Shown piece by piece: positions 51,842-60,695 of a DNA stretch of 64,000 bases. Below the pieces are notes generated by a model. The model was not told the origin of the DNA, made no database searches, and saw only the letters and a list, made by a program, of their open reading frames with translations. The position numbers and the translations under genes were made by a program. Source of the DNA: Acidobacteriota bacterium (GTDB taxonomy: Bacteria; Acidobacteriota; Terriglobia; Bryobacterales; Bryobacteraceae). The first letter of the stretch is position 1. Every line of letters starts with the position of its first letter. The DNA lies in contig VFZO01000006.1 in assembly GCA_016871155.1 (NCBI GenBank), forward strand, positions 1-64,000. Reading direction: 5' to 3'.

Positions 51842-53785
51842 ATGCGTTCCGTACTTTTGCTGTTCTCCGTTTCCGCATTCGCCGTTACGCAGCCGCTGCG
51901 CTTCGAGGCGAACCGCGGCCAGGCGCCGGGCGAGGTGCGATACCTGGGCCGGGCGGGCGCGATGCTGCTCGCCGCGACAGACGACGGTCTCTCGGCCGGC
52001 GGGGTCAAGCTGGAATTCGAATGCAAAGGGGGGTGGAGCGCCGAGGCGCCCGCGGCGTCGATGGTGCACTACCTTGGCGCCCGGCCCGTTCACGCTTCCC
52101 AGTTTCAGCGCCTTCGTTGCGTGGAGACCGCGCCGGGCATCGATGCCGTTTTTTACGCCAACGCGAACGGCGAATTGGAGTACGACCTCCAGGTGGCGCC
52201 GCAAGCCGATCCATCGCGCGTGCAGTGGCGGACGCGCGGCCCCAGAATCGAGGGCGGCGATCTAGTGGCGGGAACACTGCGCCTGCGAAGGCCGGTTGCG
52301 TCGCAGGAGGGCCGGCAGGTGGCGGCGGCGTATCGAGTTCGCGGCGACCGGTTCGGTTTCGAGACGGGCCCCTACGACCGGTCCAAGCCCCTGCTGATCG
52401 ATCCTGTCATGACATTCGGCACCTACATGGGCGGCGTGGGCGGCGGCACCGGCGAGGGGGTTGCGCTGGACGCCCAGGGGAACATCTACGTTACCGGCGT
52501 TGCGAATACGAATTTCTTCCCGCTGAAGGACGCGATGCGGGATTACTTCTCGGGATCGAACGACGTGTTCATCGCGAAGTTCAACCGCGACCGGCAGTTG
52601 CTGTGGTCCACCTACCTCGGCAGCTTCGCCGACGACCGGGCGCTCGACATCGCCGTGGATCCGGAAGGCGCGGTTTACATCACCGGCTTTACCGCGTCGC
52701 TTGAGTTTCCCGTCACCCCCGGCGCGGCGCAGCCGATGCATGGCGGGGGGAGCATTCTGAACGGCGGCGACGCGTTTGTCACGAAGATCGCGCCCGACGG
52801 CGCGAGCATCGTGTGGAGCACGTTCTACGGCGGCACGGGCGACGAGTACGCGCGCGGACTGGTGGTGGCGAGCGACGGCAGCGTGATTATCAGCGGTTCG
52901 ACGACGTCGATCGACCTGCCGCTGGTGAGGGCCTTGCAGAGCGAACGGGACGGCCCGCGCGACATTTTCGTGGCTCACTTCAGCGCCAACGGAGGACAGC
53001 TTCTGTTCTCGACGTACTTCGGGGGCTCCGGTACCGATGAGGGCAACGGCATCGCCATCGATCCGCGGAATCACGTCTATCTTTCGGGCACCACCACCAA
53101 TGCGACGTTCCCGAAGAAGAACGAGGCGCAAGCGAACTACGGGGGCGGTACGCGCGACATTGTTATCGTGAAGATCGACCCGTTCGCGGCCGAGCTGCTG
53201 TACTCGACAAATTGGGGCGGGACCGGAGACGACATCGCGCGCGGCATTGTGGCCGATGCGGATGGGCACGCCTATCTGACCGGGCAGACGGGCAGCAACA
53301 CGTTTCCCACGCGGAACCGGCTGCGCGCGTCCGGCGGCGGCACCGAGGCGTGGGTTCTGAAAATGAAGCCCGATGGGACCGATGCGCTCTGGGGCACGTT
53401 CCTGGGCGGCAGTTCCACCGAGCAGGGCTTCGGTATAGACATCGACGCCGAGCGGAACGTGTACGTATCGGGATTCACGCAGTCGCTGAACTTTCCGCTG
53501 GTCGCGCCATTGCAGACGGCCATCGGGAGTCCGTGCCGCGCGACGCCCTGCACGGCCGATTGGTTCCTGGCGCGCTTCCGCGCCGACGGTCAGGAGTTGC
53601 AGTTTTCGACGTATCTTGGCGGAAATTCGGCGGACCAGTCGCGCGCGGTGGCCGTGCGCCCGGACGGCGCGATGCACATTATCGGCAACACGCAGTCCAG
53701 CACGTTTCCAACGGCCGGCGCCTTTCAGCCGGACTATAACGGCGGCGGGCCGAACATTATTTTTCTGACCCGGATTGAACCGTAG
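51842..53785 (+). CDS. Secreted SBBP beta-propeller protein
   Basis: 647 residues with signal peptide MRSVLLLFSVSAFAV. The N-terminal 180 residues (FEANRGQAPGEVRYLGRAGA, PGIDAVFYANANGELEYDL) are the domain commonly found in front of SBBP repeats. Then eight or so repeats of about 55-60 residues carry FxTYxGGxGxDxGxxIAxDxxGxxYxxGxTxSxxFP and DAFVTKIxPDG signatures. No catalytic motif. It follows the TonB receptor by one base, so it could be a surface ligand-binding partner. Its 3' end overlaps the convergent ABC-F gene by 29 bases. Confidence 0.85.
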   Translation: MRSVLLLFSVSAFAVTQPLRFEANRGQAPGEVRYLGRAGAMLLAATDDGLSAGGVKLEFECKGGWSAEAPAASMVHYLGARPVHASQFQRLRCVETAPGIDAVFYANANGELEYDLQVAPQADPSRVQWRTRGPRIEGGDLVAGTLRLRRPVASQEGRQVAAAYRVRGDRFGFETGPYDRSKPLLIDPVMTFGTYMGGVGGGTGEGVALDAQGNIYVTGVANTNFFPLKDAMRDYFSGSNDVFIAKFNRDRQLLWSTYLGSFADDRALDIAVDPEGAVYITGFTASLEFPVTPGAAQPMHGGGSILNGGDAFVTKIAPDGASIVWSTFYGGTGDEYARGLVVASDGSVIISGSTTSIDLPLVRALQSERDGPRDIFVAHFSANGGQLLFSTYFGGSGTDEGNGIAIDPRNHVYLSGTTTNATFPKKNEAQANYGGGTRDIVIVKIDPFAAELLYSTNWGGTGDDIARGIVADADGHAYLTGQTGSNTFPTRNRLRASGGGTEAWVLKMKPDGTDALWGTFLGGSSTEQGFGIDIDAERNVYVSGFTQSLNFPLVAPLQTAIGSPCRATPCTADWFLARFRADGQELQFSTYLGGNSADQSRAVAVRPDGAMHIIGNTQSSTFPTAGAFQPDYNGGGPNIIFLTRIEP

Positions 53786-55568
53786 CTTCGAGCTCGGCCC
53801 AGCGGGCATAGAGCGCCTCGACGGCGGCTTGCGCAAGATCGAGGCGCGTGGTGGCCGCGGCGGCCTTCGCAGGGTCGGTAAAGACAGCGGGGTCCTCGAC
53901 CTTGGTCTTCGCCGCCGAGAGTTCGTCTTCGGCCGCGAGAATCTTCGACTCCATGCCGTCCCACTCGCGCTGTTCCATGTACGAGAGTTTTTTCTTCGCG
54001 GACGCGGGGGCGGCGGGCTCCTGCGCGCGGGCCGGCTTGGAGGGGGCGGCCGGTTTGCCTCGCGCGGCTCGCTCTTCCTCCCATTGCTGGTACTCGGCGT
54101 AGACGCCCCAGCGGCCGTCGCCTTCGAGGGCGAGGACAGCAGACGCGACGCGATCGAGCAGGTAGCGGTCGTGCGTGACAAGCACGAGCGCGCCGGGGAA
54201 TTCCAGCAGGTTTTCCTCCAATACTTCCAGCGTGGGGATGTCCAAATCGTTGGTCGGCTCATCCAGAAAGAGAACATCGGCCGGCTGCAACATCAGGTTC
54301 GCCAGCAGCACACGGGCACGCTCGCCGCCGGATAGTTGGCGCACGGGCTGGACGAGTTGCTCCGCAGTGAACAGGAAGCGCCGGGCCCAGCCGGCGACGT
54401 GGATTGGCTGGCCCTGGTACAGGACGGTATCGCCATCGGGAGAGAGCGCCTGTTTGAGCGTAACGTTCTCATCAGGCAGGCGGCGGTTTTGATCGAGCAT
54501 GACGACGCGCAGGAATTCGGCACGGCGAACGTTGCCGCGATGGGGCGCGTCGATTCCCGCGAGGATGCGAAGGAGCGTGGACTTGCCGCTGCCGTTGCCG
54601 CCGGCCAAGCCAAGCTTTGTGCCGGCCATGAGGGCGAAATCGAGATTCTCGAACAGCACGGGCCCGCCGGGAGCGGCCGCCAGGCCTTCCACCTCGATCA
54701 GCCGCTTGGTCTTGCGGTCCGACGCGCCGAGGGCGATCGCGGCGGCGGCGGTGCGGTTGCGCTCCGCGACTTCGCCGAGCTCGCCGATCAGGCGATGGGC
54801 CTCATCGATGCGGGCCTTGGATTTGGTAGTTCGCGCCTTGGGGCCGCGCCGCAGCCATTCGACTTCGCGGCGTACTTTCGTGGCGAGGGAGTCCTGCAGT
54901 TTCCGCTGGGCGATGAGGAACTCCTCGCGGCGTTCGAGGAACTTCGAATAGTTGCCTTCAGCGAAGTAGAGCCCATCGGGGTAGAGGCGGCTGATCTCGG
55001 CCATGTGCGTGGTGACGCGCTCCAGGAAGTAGCGGTCGTGACTGATGAGAAGCGTGGCGATGTCGAGTTCGCGCAGCACGCCCTCGAGCCAGAGGATGCC
55101 ATCGATATCCAAATGGTTCGTCGGTTCGTCCAGCAGCAGCGCCGCGGGCCGCCGGACCAGCGCCGCGACAATCGCGAGGCGCTTGCGCCAGCCGCCGGAT
55201 AGCGAAGCGGCCTCGACATCCAGCTCCTTGAACCCGGCGCGGCTGGCTTCGACTTCCATGCGCAGGCGGGCCTCTTCGGGAGGCAGATCCCGCAGTCCGT
55301 CTTCCAGAACGGCGCGGACGCTCAGATTGGAAGGGTAGAAGGAGTCCTGGGACACGAACGCCGCGAGCGCTCCCTTGCGAATGGAGCGAACGCCCTCATC
55401 GGGCGGCTCCAAGCCGGCGAGAATTCGCATCAACGTGGACTTGCCCGCGCCGTTGGGGCCCGTCAAGCCGATACGCTGGCCATCGTGGAGCGAGAAGGTT
55501 AGATTCTGAAAAAGCGGCGCGGTTCCAAACTGTTTGCTCACCGCCGAGCAACTCAACACAACAGCCAT
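53757..55568 (-). CDS. ABC-F family ATPase (Uup-like)
   Basis: 603 residues with two ABC domains in tandem and no membrane part. Domain 1: Walker A GPNGAGKST (about residue 37), signature ASLSGGWRKRLAI, Walker B LLLDEPTNHLD. Domain 2: Walker A GGNGSGKST, signature RQLSGGERARVLL, Walker B LFLDEPTNDLD. Between lies a charged linker (P-site tRNA interaction motif) and the C-terminus has a short coiled coil (AQAAVEALYARWAELEAT). ABC-F proteins act on ribosomes or in DNA repair (Uup). The gene is divergent from the TIM-barrel gene with only 23 bases between starts. Confidence 0.92.
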   Translation of the reverse strand: MAVVLSCSAVSKQFGTAPLFQNLTFSLHDGQRIGLTGPNGAGKSTLMRILAGLEPPDEGVRSIRKGALAAFVSQDSFYPSNLSVRAVLEDGLRDLPPEEARLRMEVEASRAGFKELDVEAASLSGGWRKRLAIVAALVRRPAALLLDEPTNHLDIDGILWLEGVLRELDIATLLISHDRYFLERVTTHMAEISRLYPDGLYFAEGNYSKFLERREEFLIAQRKLQDSLATKVRREVEWLRRGPKARTTKSKARIDEAHRLIGELGEVAERNRTAAAAIALGASDRKTKRLIEVEGLAAAPGGPVLFENLDFALMAGTKLGLAGGNGSGKSTLLRILAGIDAPHRGNVRRAEFLRVVMLDQNRRLPDENVTLKQALSPDGDTVLYQGQPIHVAGWARRFLFTAEQLVQPVRQLSGGERARVLLANLMLQPADVLFLDEPTNDLDIPTLEVLEENLLEFPGALVLVTHDRYLLDRVASAVLALEGDGRWGVYAEYQQWEEERAARGKPAAPSKPARAQEPAAPASAKKKLSYMEQREWDGMESKILAAEDELSAAKTKVEDPAVFTDPAKAAAATTRLDLAQAAVEALYARWAELEATVQSGSEK

Positions 55569-55591
55569 CTCTACCCAGTATGCTGGATTGC

Positions 55592-56953
55592 ATGTCCAAA
55601 ACCGGCGTCACGGTGATGCCAGAGTATTTTCAAAATGAGGGTGTAGAGTCCGTCGTCGAGAGATTGCAAGCCGCGAAGGTCGACATGATCGCCACGTCGC
55701 CCTATGTAATGGAGCCGTCGAACGAAAAAGAGGGCGGGCGCGAACCACCGGTAGACGCGGGCGCTGGCTCGGTCCGGCTGCTGGACCGGATGCTTTGGGG
55801 AAAGCGCGAACTGTTCGTGAAGACGGCTCCCAGCTTTGAGCCGGAGAAGAAAATCTATAGCGGGTTGCGCTATCAGCCGGCGGCGGCCAACGGGCTGACG
55901 TTTCGCGAGGGCGGAGTCATCAAGCAGTTTCTGCGCGCGGCACAGTCCAAACATATTCAGGCGTATTTGCAGGTGCAGGCGGCGATTCCGCCGGGGTACC
56001 GCGTCCAATTCGGCGGCCCGGTGGACGACGATAAGCCGCGTTTGCCGGATGGCCGCGTGCCGGCGAGGAGGCTGGCGAACAACGGGTCGCTGGCCAGTCC
56101 ACACATTCTCGACTACACGCTGGCGCTGACGCGGGATCTGATCCGGGCGTATCCGGAAATCGACGGTATCCGCTTCGATTGGCCGGAGTACCCGCCCTAT
56201 TTTTTGGACGATGTGTTCCTGGATTTCAATCCGCATTGCGGGCTGGCGGCGCAACGGTTGGGGTTCGATTTCGGCCGGATGCAGAAGGCGGCGCTGGAGT
56301 TGTACCAACTCTTCCATGGCGGGCTGACGAACAAGCATCTGGAGCGGTTCGATCAAAAGGATCTGCTGGCAGGCTTGGTAGATCATCCCGGGCTGCTGGA
56401 CTGGCTGCGTTTTAAAGGCGCGCTGGTAACGGAGTTGGCGCTCCGGTTGCGCGAAGCGATTCCGGGTCGCATCGCGCTGACGTTCGGCGTGTTTCCGCCG
56501 CCGTTTTCGACAATCAGCGGGATGCAGTACTCGGCGTTGGCCAAGTATGCGACGGCGTTGCACGTCAAGCTCTACACAATGCATTGGCCGGTGATTTTCC
56601 GTTTCTATGCGGACCAGATTCAGAAGGAGAATCCTGGGCTGGATGAGACACTGCTGTGCCGGTTCCTTGGGCAGTTGCTGGACATCCAGGACCCGCCGCA
56701 CGCGTCGAAGATCGCCGACTACCGGTATCCGGAACCGGACGAGGCGCACCCGGTGGGACGCGACGCGCAGATCCGGAAAATCCGCGATGCGCAAAGGCTG
56801 GCGGGCCAGACGCCGGTGTATGCGTTCGTGCATGGATATGGCCCGGTCAACGATTTCAAGAACCGCCTGGCGATTGGCCGGCAGGCGTCGGCACACGGCG
56901 TTTGGATCAACCGGTACGGGTACTTGCGGAACGAGAAGATCGCGCTTTTGTAG
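55592..56953 (+). CDS. Glycoside-hydrolase-like TIM-barrel protein of unknown specificity
   Basis: About 453 residues from ATG 55592 (MSKTGVTVMPEYFQNEGV); an ATG 12 bases upstream is also possible. The strand/loop pattern is that of a beta/alpha barrel: KVDMIATSPYV, IQAYLQVQAAIPPG, EIDGIRFDWPEYPPYF (likely the acid residues), RIALTFGVFPPPF, LHVKLYTMHWP and TPVYAFVHGYGP. The DGIRFDWPEYP motif is like the active-site strand of retaining glycosidases of the GH10-like type. No signal peptide, so probably cytoplasmic. I cannot assign a CAZy family. Confidence 0.6.
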   Translation: MSKTGVTVMPEYFQNEGVESVVERLQAAKVDMIATSPYVMEPSNEKEGGREPPVDAGAGSVRLLDRMLWGKRELFVKTAPSFEPEKKIYSGLRYQPAAANGLTFREGGVIKQFLRAAQSKHIQAYLQVQAAIPPGYRVQFGGPVDDDKPRLPDGRVPARRLANNGSLASPHILDYTLALTRDLIRAYPEIDGIRFDWPEYPPYFLDDVFLDFNPHCGLAAQRLGFDFGRMQKAALELYQLFHGGLTNKHLERFDQKDLLAGLVDHPGLLDWLRFKGALVTELALRLREAIPGRIALTFGVFPPPFSTISGMQYSALAKYATALHVKLYTMHWPVIFRFYADQIQKENPGLDETLLCRFLGQLLDIQDPPHASKIADYRYPEPDEAHPVGRDAQIRKIRDAQRLAGQTPVYAFVHGYGPVNDFKNRLAIGRQASAHGVWINRYGYLRNEKIALL

Positions 56954-56994
56954 GCATCCTTCCAGCTTTGAGGCGCGTGTTAGAATTATGACAA

Positions 56995-57651
56995 TTGTTT
57001 AACTTTCGCGTTTCCAGCGCTATACCATGGTTGTTTGCCGCGGCTGCCTTGTTTCTTGCTCTCGGGTTGACAACTGCGATTGTTCACCACACGCGCGGCA
57101 ACGACTTCCAGTTCGGTCTTCGTCCACTGTTCGACCTCGATCGGGAAAATAGTATCCCAACATGGTTTAATGCGCAGCTTCATCTGGCGTGCGCCATTAC
57201 TTTGGGCCTGCTGGCGCGAGGTAGGTCGAATTCCGGAAATTGGACGGTTTTGGCGTTGGTGTTCGTATTCTTTTCGATCGATGAGGTCGCTTCGATTCAC
57301 GAACTGCTCGCGGTGCCGGCGTCGCGTATTTTCGGGGAAGCGACGGCCTTGCGGTTTCGATGGGTGCTGCTGGGCGCCCCCTTGGCGCTGCTCTTCGGCT
57401 TGGCGCAATTGCGGTTTCTCTTCCGGTTGCCGGCTGAAACACGAAATGGGATCCTTTTCGCGGGAATGACGTTCTGCGCGGGGGCGCTCGGCGTGGAGGC
57501 GGCTTCGGATCCTTCGTCGCCGATTCAATACTCGTTCGCCGTATTCGCCGAGGAGGGGCTGGAGATGCTCGGACTCATTTCGTTTCTCCGAACGCTTTGG
57601 CTTTACATCGAACGGACGGAGAGCGATGTCCGGCTGGAGTTTCGGAACTAG
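56995..57651 (+). CDS. Integral membrane protein of unknown function
   Basis: 218 residues, TTG start, with about six hydrophobic segments (IPWLFAAAALFLALGLTTAIV, HLACAITLGLLA, WTVLALVFVFFSIDEVASIHE, LGAPLALLFGLAQLRF, ILFAGMTFCAGALGVEA, LEMLGLISFLRTLWLYIE). FFSIDEVASIHE carries buried acidic residues that might be functional. GC and codon use are lower and less biased than in neighbours. I do not recognise the family. A tiny out-of-frame ATG ORF overlaps its start. Convergent, four bases from the ABC permease stop. Confidence 0.6.
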   Translation: MFNFRVSSAIPWLFAAAALFLALGLTTAIVHHTRGNDFQFGLRPLFDLDRENSIPTWFNAQLHLACAITLGLLARGRSNSGNWTVLALVFVFFSIDEVASIHELLAVPASRIFGEATALRFRWVLLGAPLALLFGLAQLRFLFRLPAETRNGILFAGMTFCAGALGVEAASDPSSPIQYSFAVFAEEGLEMLGLISFLRTLWLYIERTESDVRLEFRN

Positions 57652-57655
57652 GCGG

Positions 57656-59206
57656 CTACTCCGGCGCGAAGCGGGTGACAAGGACTTCGGGGTTGCCGTC
57701 GTCGCTGAATAGCAGAGGCTCATCGCCCCAGTGGCTCTTTCGTTTGCGGCGCAGCAGCGTCCAGACAATGGCCGTCATGGCGGCGAGAATCAGATAGGGC
57801 TGAACACCGGAGAGCGCCATGCGGAGGAACTCCGCGCCGAAGGAGGCGAAGGCGAGCAGTTGGGCCAGGAAGATCACGATAGTCATGGCAATGGGCCAGG
57901 AGTCCGGCGAGTAGGTGGAGGTGAATGGCACACGATACCAGGCCGTGAGGCGGTGCTCGATGAGGCAGGCGATGAGGCCGAAGGCCAACGGCGCGGCGGG
58001 CCAGGTGTTTGTGGCAATCAACAGTGGTAGGCCGATGAGGACGCTGGCCGCGCCGGCGTAGACGTAGAGTGAATGAACGATGGATTCGAGTTGGCGGGGG
58101 CGGACGGCCGGGTCCTCCGTGATGCGAAAGATCCAGTGGGCGGGCCAATCGGCCGGGACTTTAAAGACCGTGGTTAGCGACGTGACCAGACCCATACCGA
58201 GCAACAGTGGCAAGGCGAGAGAGGCGGAGGCCGGGGCGGCGCGTCCGCGCAGGAACGCGAGCAGAATTCCATCCAGCGCGACGGCGAGGCCGCCCGCGCC
58301 TATGCCGATGAGCAGCAGACGGTGCTGCGGCGAACGGGCGAGAACCAGCGTGAGAAATTGAAACGTGCCCCGGTCCGGAATCCGGGCGAGTTGGAGCAGC
58401 CACGACGGGCGCGATGCGCGCGTCTGTGGCGGCGAGGCATACTCCCCGAAGTTCCGATAGAGCGCGAGGTAGCCGCCGAAGGTAACGGCCGCGCAGAGCG
58501 CGAGTTGAAGCCAGGCAGCGGCGGCGAGTTCGAGATACCAGGCGTCGGTGGTTCCGCGCAGCTGGCGGCTAACGGCGAGCCAGCCGGCGGGCGGGAAGTA
58601 CTCGAGCCATTGGGGACGTGCCGAGACGACGGGTTGCATGCCGGGCACGTGGAGCAGAATGGGCAGCACGAGAATCGCCGACAACAACAGTACCGCCTGC
58701 GCTAGAAACCCGAAGGCGCGGGGGAGCCAGAGCAGACAGAGGCCTTGCACGGCCGCAGCGAGCAGGACTGCATGGAGGCCCGCGCCGATCGCGGCGACGG
58801 CGTGCTGCCAGGAGGCGTAGCCGAGCACGGGCACGAGATTCGCCGCCAGCATTGCGATGGCGAGAAACTTTGCGAGCGCGGAGAGGCGTGCGGCGAAGAT
58901 ATCGGACCGGCGGACGGGCAACGGCGAGAGCACCTGGCAATCGCGTGCGCCGGGAAACAGCGCCTGCCACTCCAGCGAAACGATGAGCAAAAGCGTGAAG
59001 AAGCTGGCGCCGAAGACGAAAAGTTCGTCGGAGGCCGAGCCGTGATTGCGGGCGCGAAGGCGCGCGAACTGGGCGTGGAACGCGGGCAGCGCGGCGGCGG
59101 CCGAGATCAGCCAGGTACGGTAGTTGTCGATACCGGCCTCCGAAAGCAGTTCGCTCCGAAAGAAGCCGGCGAAGAAGTGCCGGGTCAGTAATTGACGCGG
59201 CGTCAT
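57656..59206 (-). CDS. ABC-2-like transporter permease
   Basis: 516 residues with around 12 hydrophobic segments (for example PVLGYASWQHAVAAIGAGLHAVLLAAAVQGLCLLW shortened here to its core HAVLLAAAVQGLCLLW, and VLLLSAILVLPILLHV). It lacks an ATPase domain and begins four bases inside the ABC ATPase gene, so it is the membrane half of that exporter. The C-terminus is cytoplasmic and charged. Substrate unknown; PadR control suggests drug or metabolite efflux. Confidence 0.82.
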   Translation of the reverse strand: MTPRQLLTRHFFAGFFRSELLSEAGIDNYRTWLISAAAALPAFHAQFARLRARNHGSASDELFVFGASFFTLLLIVSLEWQALFPGARDCQVLSPLPVRRSDIFAARLSALAKFLAIAMLAANLVPVLGYASWQHAVAAIGAGLHAVLLAAAVQGLCLLWLPRAFGFLAQAVLLLSAILVLPILLHVPGMQPVVSARPQWLEYFPPAGWLAVSRQLRGTTDAWYLELAAAAWLQLALCAAVTFGGYLALYRNFGEYASPPQTRASRPSWLLQLARIPDRGTFQFLTLVLARSPQHRLLLIGIGAGGLAVALDGILLAFLRGRAAPASASLALPLLLGMGLVTSLTTVFKVPADWPAHWIFRITEDPAVRPRQLESIVHSLYVYAGAASVLIGLPLLIATNTWPAAPLAFGLIACLIEHRLTAWYRVPFTSTYSPDSWPIAMTIVIFLAQLLAFASFGAEFLRMALSGVQPYLILAAMTAIVWTLLRRKRKSHWGDEPLLFSDDGNPEVLVTRFAPE

Positions 59207-59964
59207 CGGCGTGTGGCCGCCAGAATGGACTCGGCGACGGCGGAGTAGTCGGCTTGGTGGGTGACCTGGGCAAAGATCTGTTCCAGATCGGGCTTCAGCG
59301 AATGGCGGAGGTTCTCAATGGATTCGGCGAGAACGACCTTGCCCTTGTAGAGAATTACGACGCGGGAGCAGACCTTCTCCACGACCTCGAGAACGTGCGA
59401 ACTGAACAGCAACATTTTGCCTTCGCGGGCGAGCACGTGCAGCAGGCTGCGCAGCAACTGGGCCGCGTTGACGTCGAGCCCGGAGAAGGGTTCGTCGAGG
59501 ATCAGCAACTCGGGATCGTGCAGCAGCGCGGCGCACAGCAGCACTCGCTGGCGCATGCCCTTGGAATAGCTGGAGATGACCGAATGCCGGGCGTCGTGAA
59601 GTTGAAACAGCGTGAGGAGTTCCGCGGCGCGCGCCTGGGCGGTTTCAAAGCCGATGCCCCGCAGACGCGCGACGAACAGCAGGTATTCGGTGGCGCTCAT
59701 GTGGCCGTAGAGCTGCGGCTCCTCCGGCACGTAGCCCATGCGGCGTTTGAACGCGACAGGGTCTTCGGACACCGGGCGGCCGTTGTATTTGACCAAGCCG
59801 TCGCTCGGGTCGATCAGGCCGGTGACGATCTTTACAGTGGTGCTTTTGCCGGAGCCGTTAGGGCCGAGGTAGCCGAGAATTTCGCCGGGACGGATCTGGA
59901 AGTTGACACGATCCAGCGCGGTGAGGCCGCGATAGCGCTTGGTTAGATTTTCGACTTCGAGCAT
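59203..59964 (-). CDS. ABC transporter ATP-binding protein
   Basis: 253 residues. Walker A GPNGSGKSTT (about residue 34), Q-loop region YVPEEPQLYG, signature YSKGMRQRVLL, Walker B LLILDEPFSGLD and H-loop LLFSSHVLE are intact. It is the ABC-2/NatA-type ATPase, with LDRVNFQIRPGEILGYLG at the front. It overlaps the small membrane gene upstream by 22 bases and the permease downstream by four bases, so the four genes form one operon under PadR. Confidence 0.93.
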   Translation of the reverse strand: MLEVENLTKRYRGLTALDRVNFQIRPGEILGYLGPNGSGKSTTVKIVTGLIDPSDGLVKYNGRPVSEDPVAFKRRMGYVPEEPQLYGHMSATEYLLFVARLRGIGFETAQARAAELLTLFQLHDARHSVISSYSKGMRQRVLLCAALLHDPELLILDEPFSGLDVNAAQLLRSLLHVLAREGKMLLFSSHVLEVVEKVCSRVVILYKGKVVLAESIENLRHSLKPDLEQIFAQVTHQADYSAVAESILAATRR

Positions 59965-60299
59965 TGGAGCCAGAACACCGACAGAAAAAGTGTGGCGAAC
60001 AGCACGAAGAAGACGGCACCGAACATTACGATGTAGTTCGCCAGGGCCGCATGTATACGGGGGACTCTCGGGATACCGGCCGCGGCACCGGCGAAGAGCG
60101 AGAGGGCGATGAGGCAGGCGGCGGCGCCGATGTAAGGCGCCGGCGATTTGAGCCGGTAGACGAAGGCCGCGCCGAGAAGGTTCGCCAGCGCGGCGGGCGA
60201 GCGCAAGCAGGCGACATCCGCTTCGATTTGCGCGCCAAAGCGATCGCGAAATTCGGAAGGGTAGAGCAGAAGAATGAGGCGGGTGAGGAGGTTAGGCAT
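59943..60299 (-). CDS. Small PadR-linked membrane protein
   Basis: 118 residues from ATG 60299 (MPNLLTRLILLLYPSEFRDRFG). A TTG nine bases upstream is less likely. The N-terminal LLLYPSEFRDRFGAQIEAD is the same motif as LLSLYPARVRKEFGDEM in the PadR-linked gene at 25628. Two or three membrane segments follow (AAACLIALSLFAGAAAG, YIVMFGAVFFVLFATLFLSVFW). It overlaps the PadR gene by eight bases and the ATPase by 22 bases. Function unknown. Confidence 0.7.
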   Translation of the reverse strand: MPNLLTRLILLLYPSEFRDRFGAQIEADVACLRSPAALANLLGAAFVYRLKSPAPYIGAAACLIALSLFAGAAAGIPRVPRIHAALANYIVMFGAVFFVLFATLFLSVFWLQCSKSKI

Positions 60300-60588
60300 G
60301 CTGGGCAAGCCTCCGTCGCGCGTCGCGCAGGCGCTTGTCGAGCCGGTCGACTTCGGCGGTCAATTCGCCGCGGCCATGGCGCGTGAGGCGGTAGTAGCGG
60401 CGGCGCTGATCCTCCTCCGGACCGGGCCGGCGCGGGGACTCTTCGACAAGCTGGCGATCGAGAAGGCGCTCCAGCATCGTGTAGAGAGTTCCGGGGCCGA
60501 TCTTGACCTCGGTCATCAGGGCGTAGCCGTGGCGGTCTCCGGCGGCGAGAGCGAGCAGCACCTCGAACTCGGACGGTGTGAATGGCAT
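60292..60588 (-). CDS. PadR family transcriptional regulator of the ABC exporter operon
   Basis: 98 residues from ATG 60588 (MPFTPSEFEVLLALAAGDRHGYALMTEV); the frame stays open for 400 codons upstream, opposite the Ada gene, but that part is a shadow. The winged helix includes GPGTLYTMLERLLDRQLV and RRRYYRLTRHGRGELT. It is the first gene of the four-gene exporter operon. Sites with CTATCG/CGATAG arms flank its likely -10 element, so it probably represses itself. Confidence 0.9.
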   Translation of the reverse strand: MPFTPSEFEVLLALAAGDRHGYALMTEVKIGPGTLYTMLERLLDRQLVEESPRRPGPEEDQRRRYYRLTRHGRGELTAEVDRLDKRLRDARRRLAQHA

Positions 60589-60592
60589 GACT

Positions 60593-60632
60593 CTATCGAA
60601 GATCAGTATATCGACAACCGATAGAATTGCAA
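60593..60632 (-). promoter_or_regulatory. PadR promoter with CTATCG/CGATAG operator arms
   Basis: On the minus strand TTGCAA (60632-60627) and TATACT (60610-60605) are 16 bases apart. CTATCG (60593-60598) and CGATAG (60619-60624) form inverted arms across the -10, and TATCGA also occurs directly repeated at 60594-60599 and 60609-60614. Both arms sit where a bound repressor would block RNA polymerase. Confidence 0.5.
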
Positions 60633-60695
60633 GTAAATTTATTGGGCAGCAGAAATCGGAGTTTCCGGGAATCAAACGCCCTTTAGGATAAGAGC

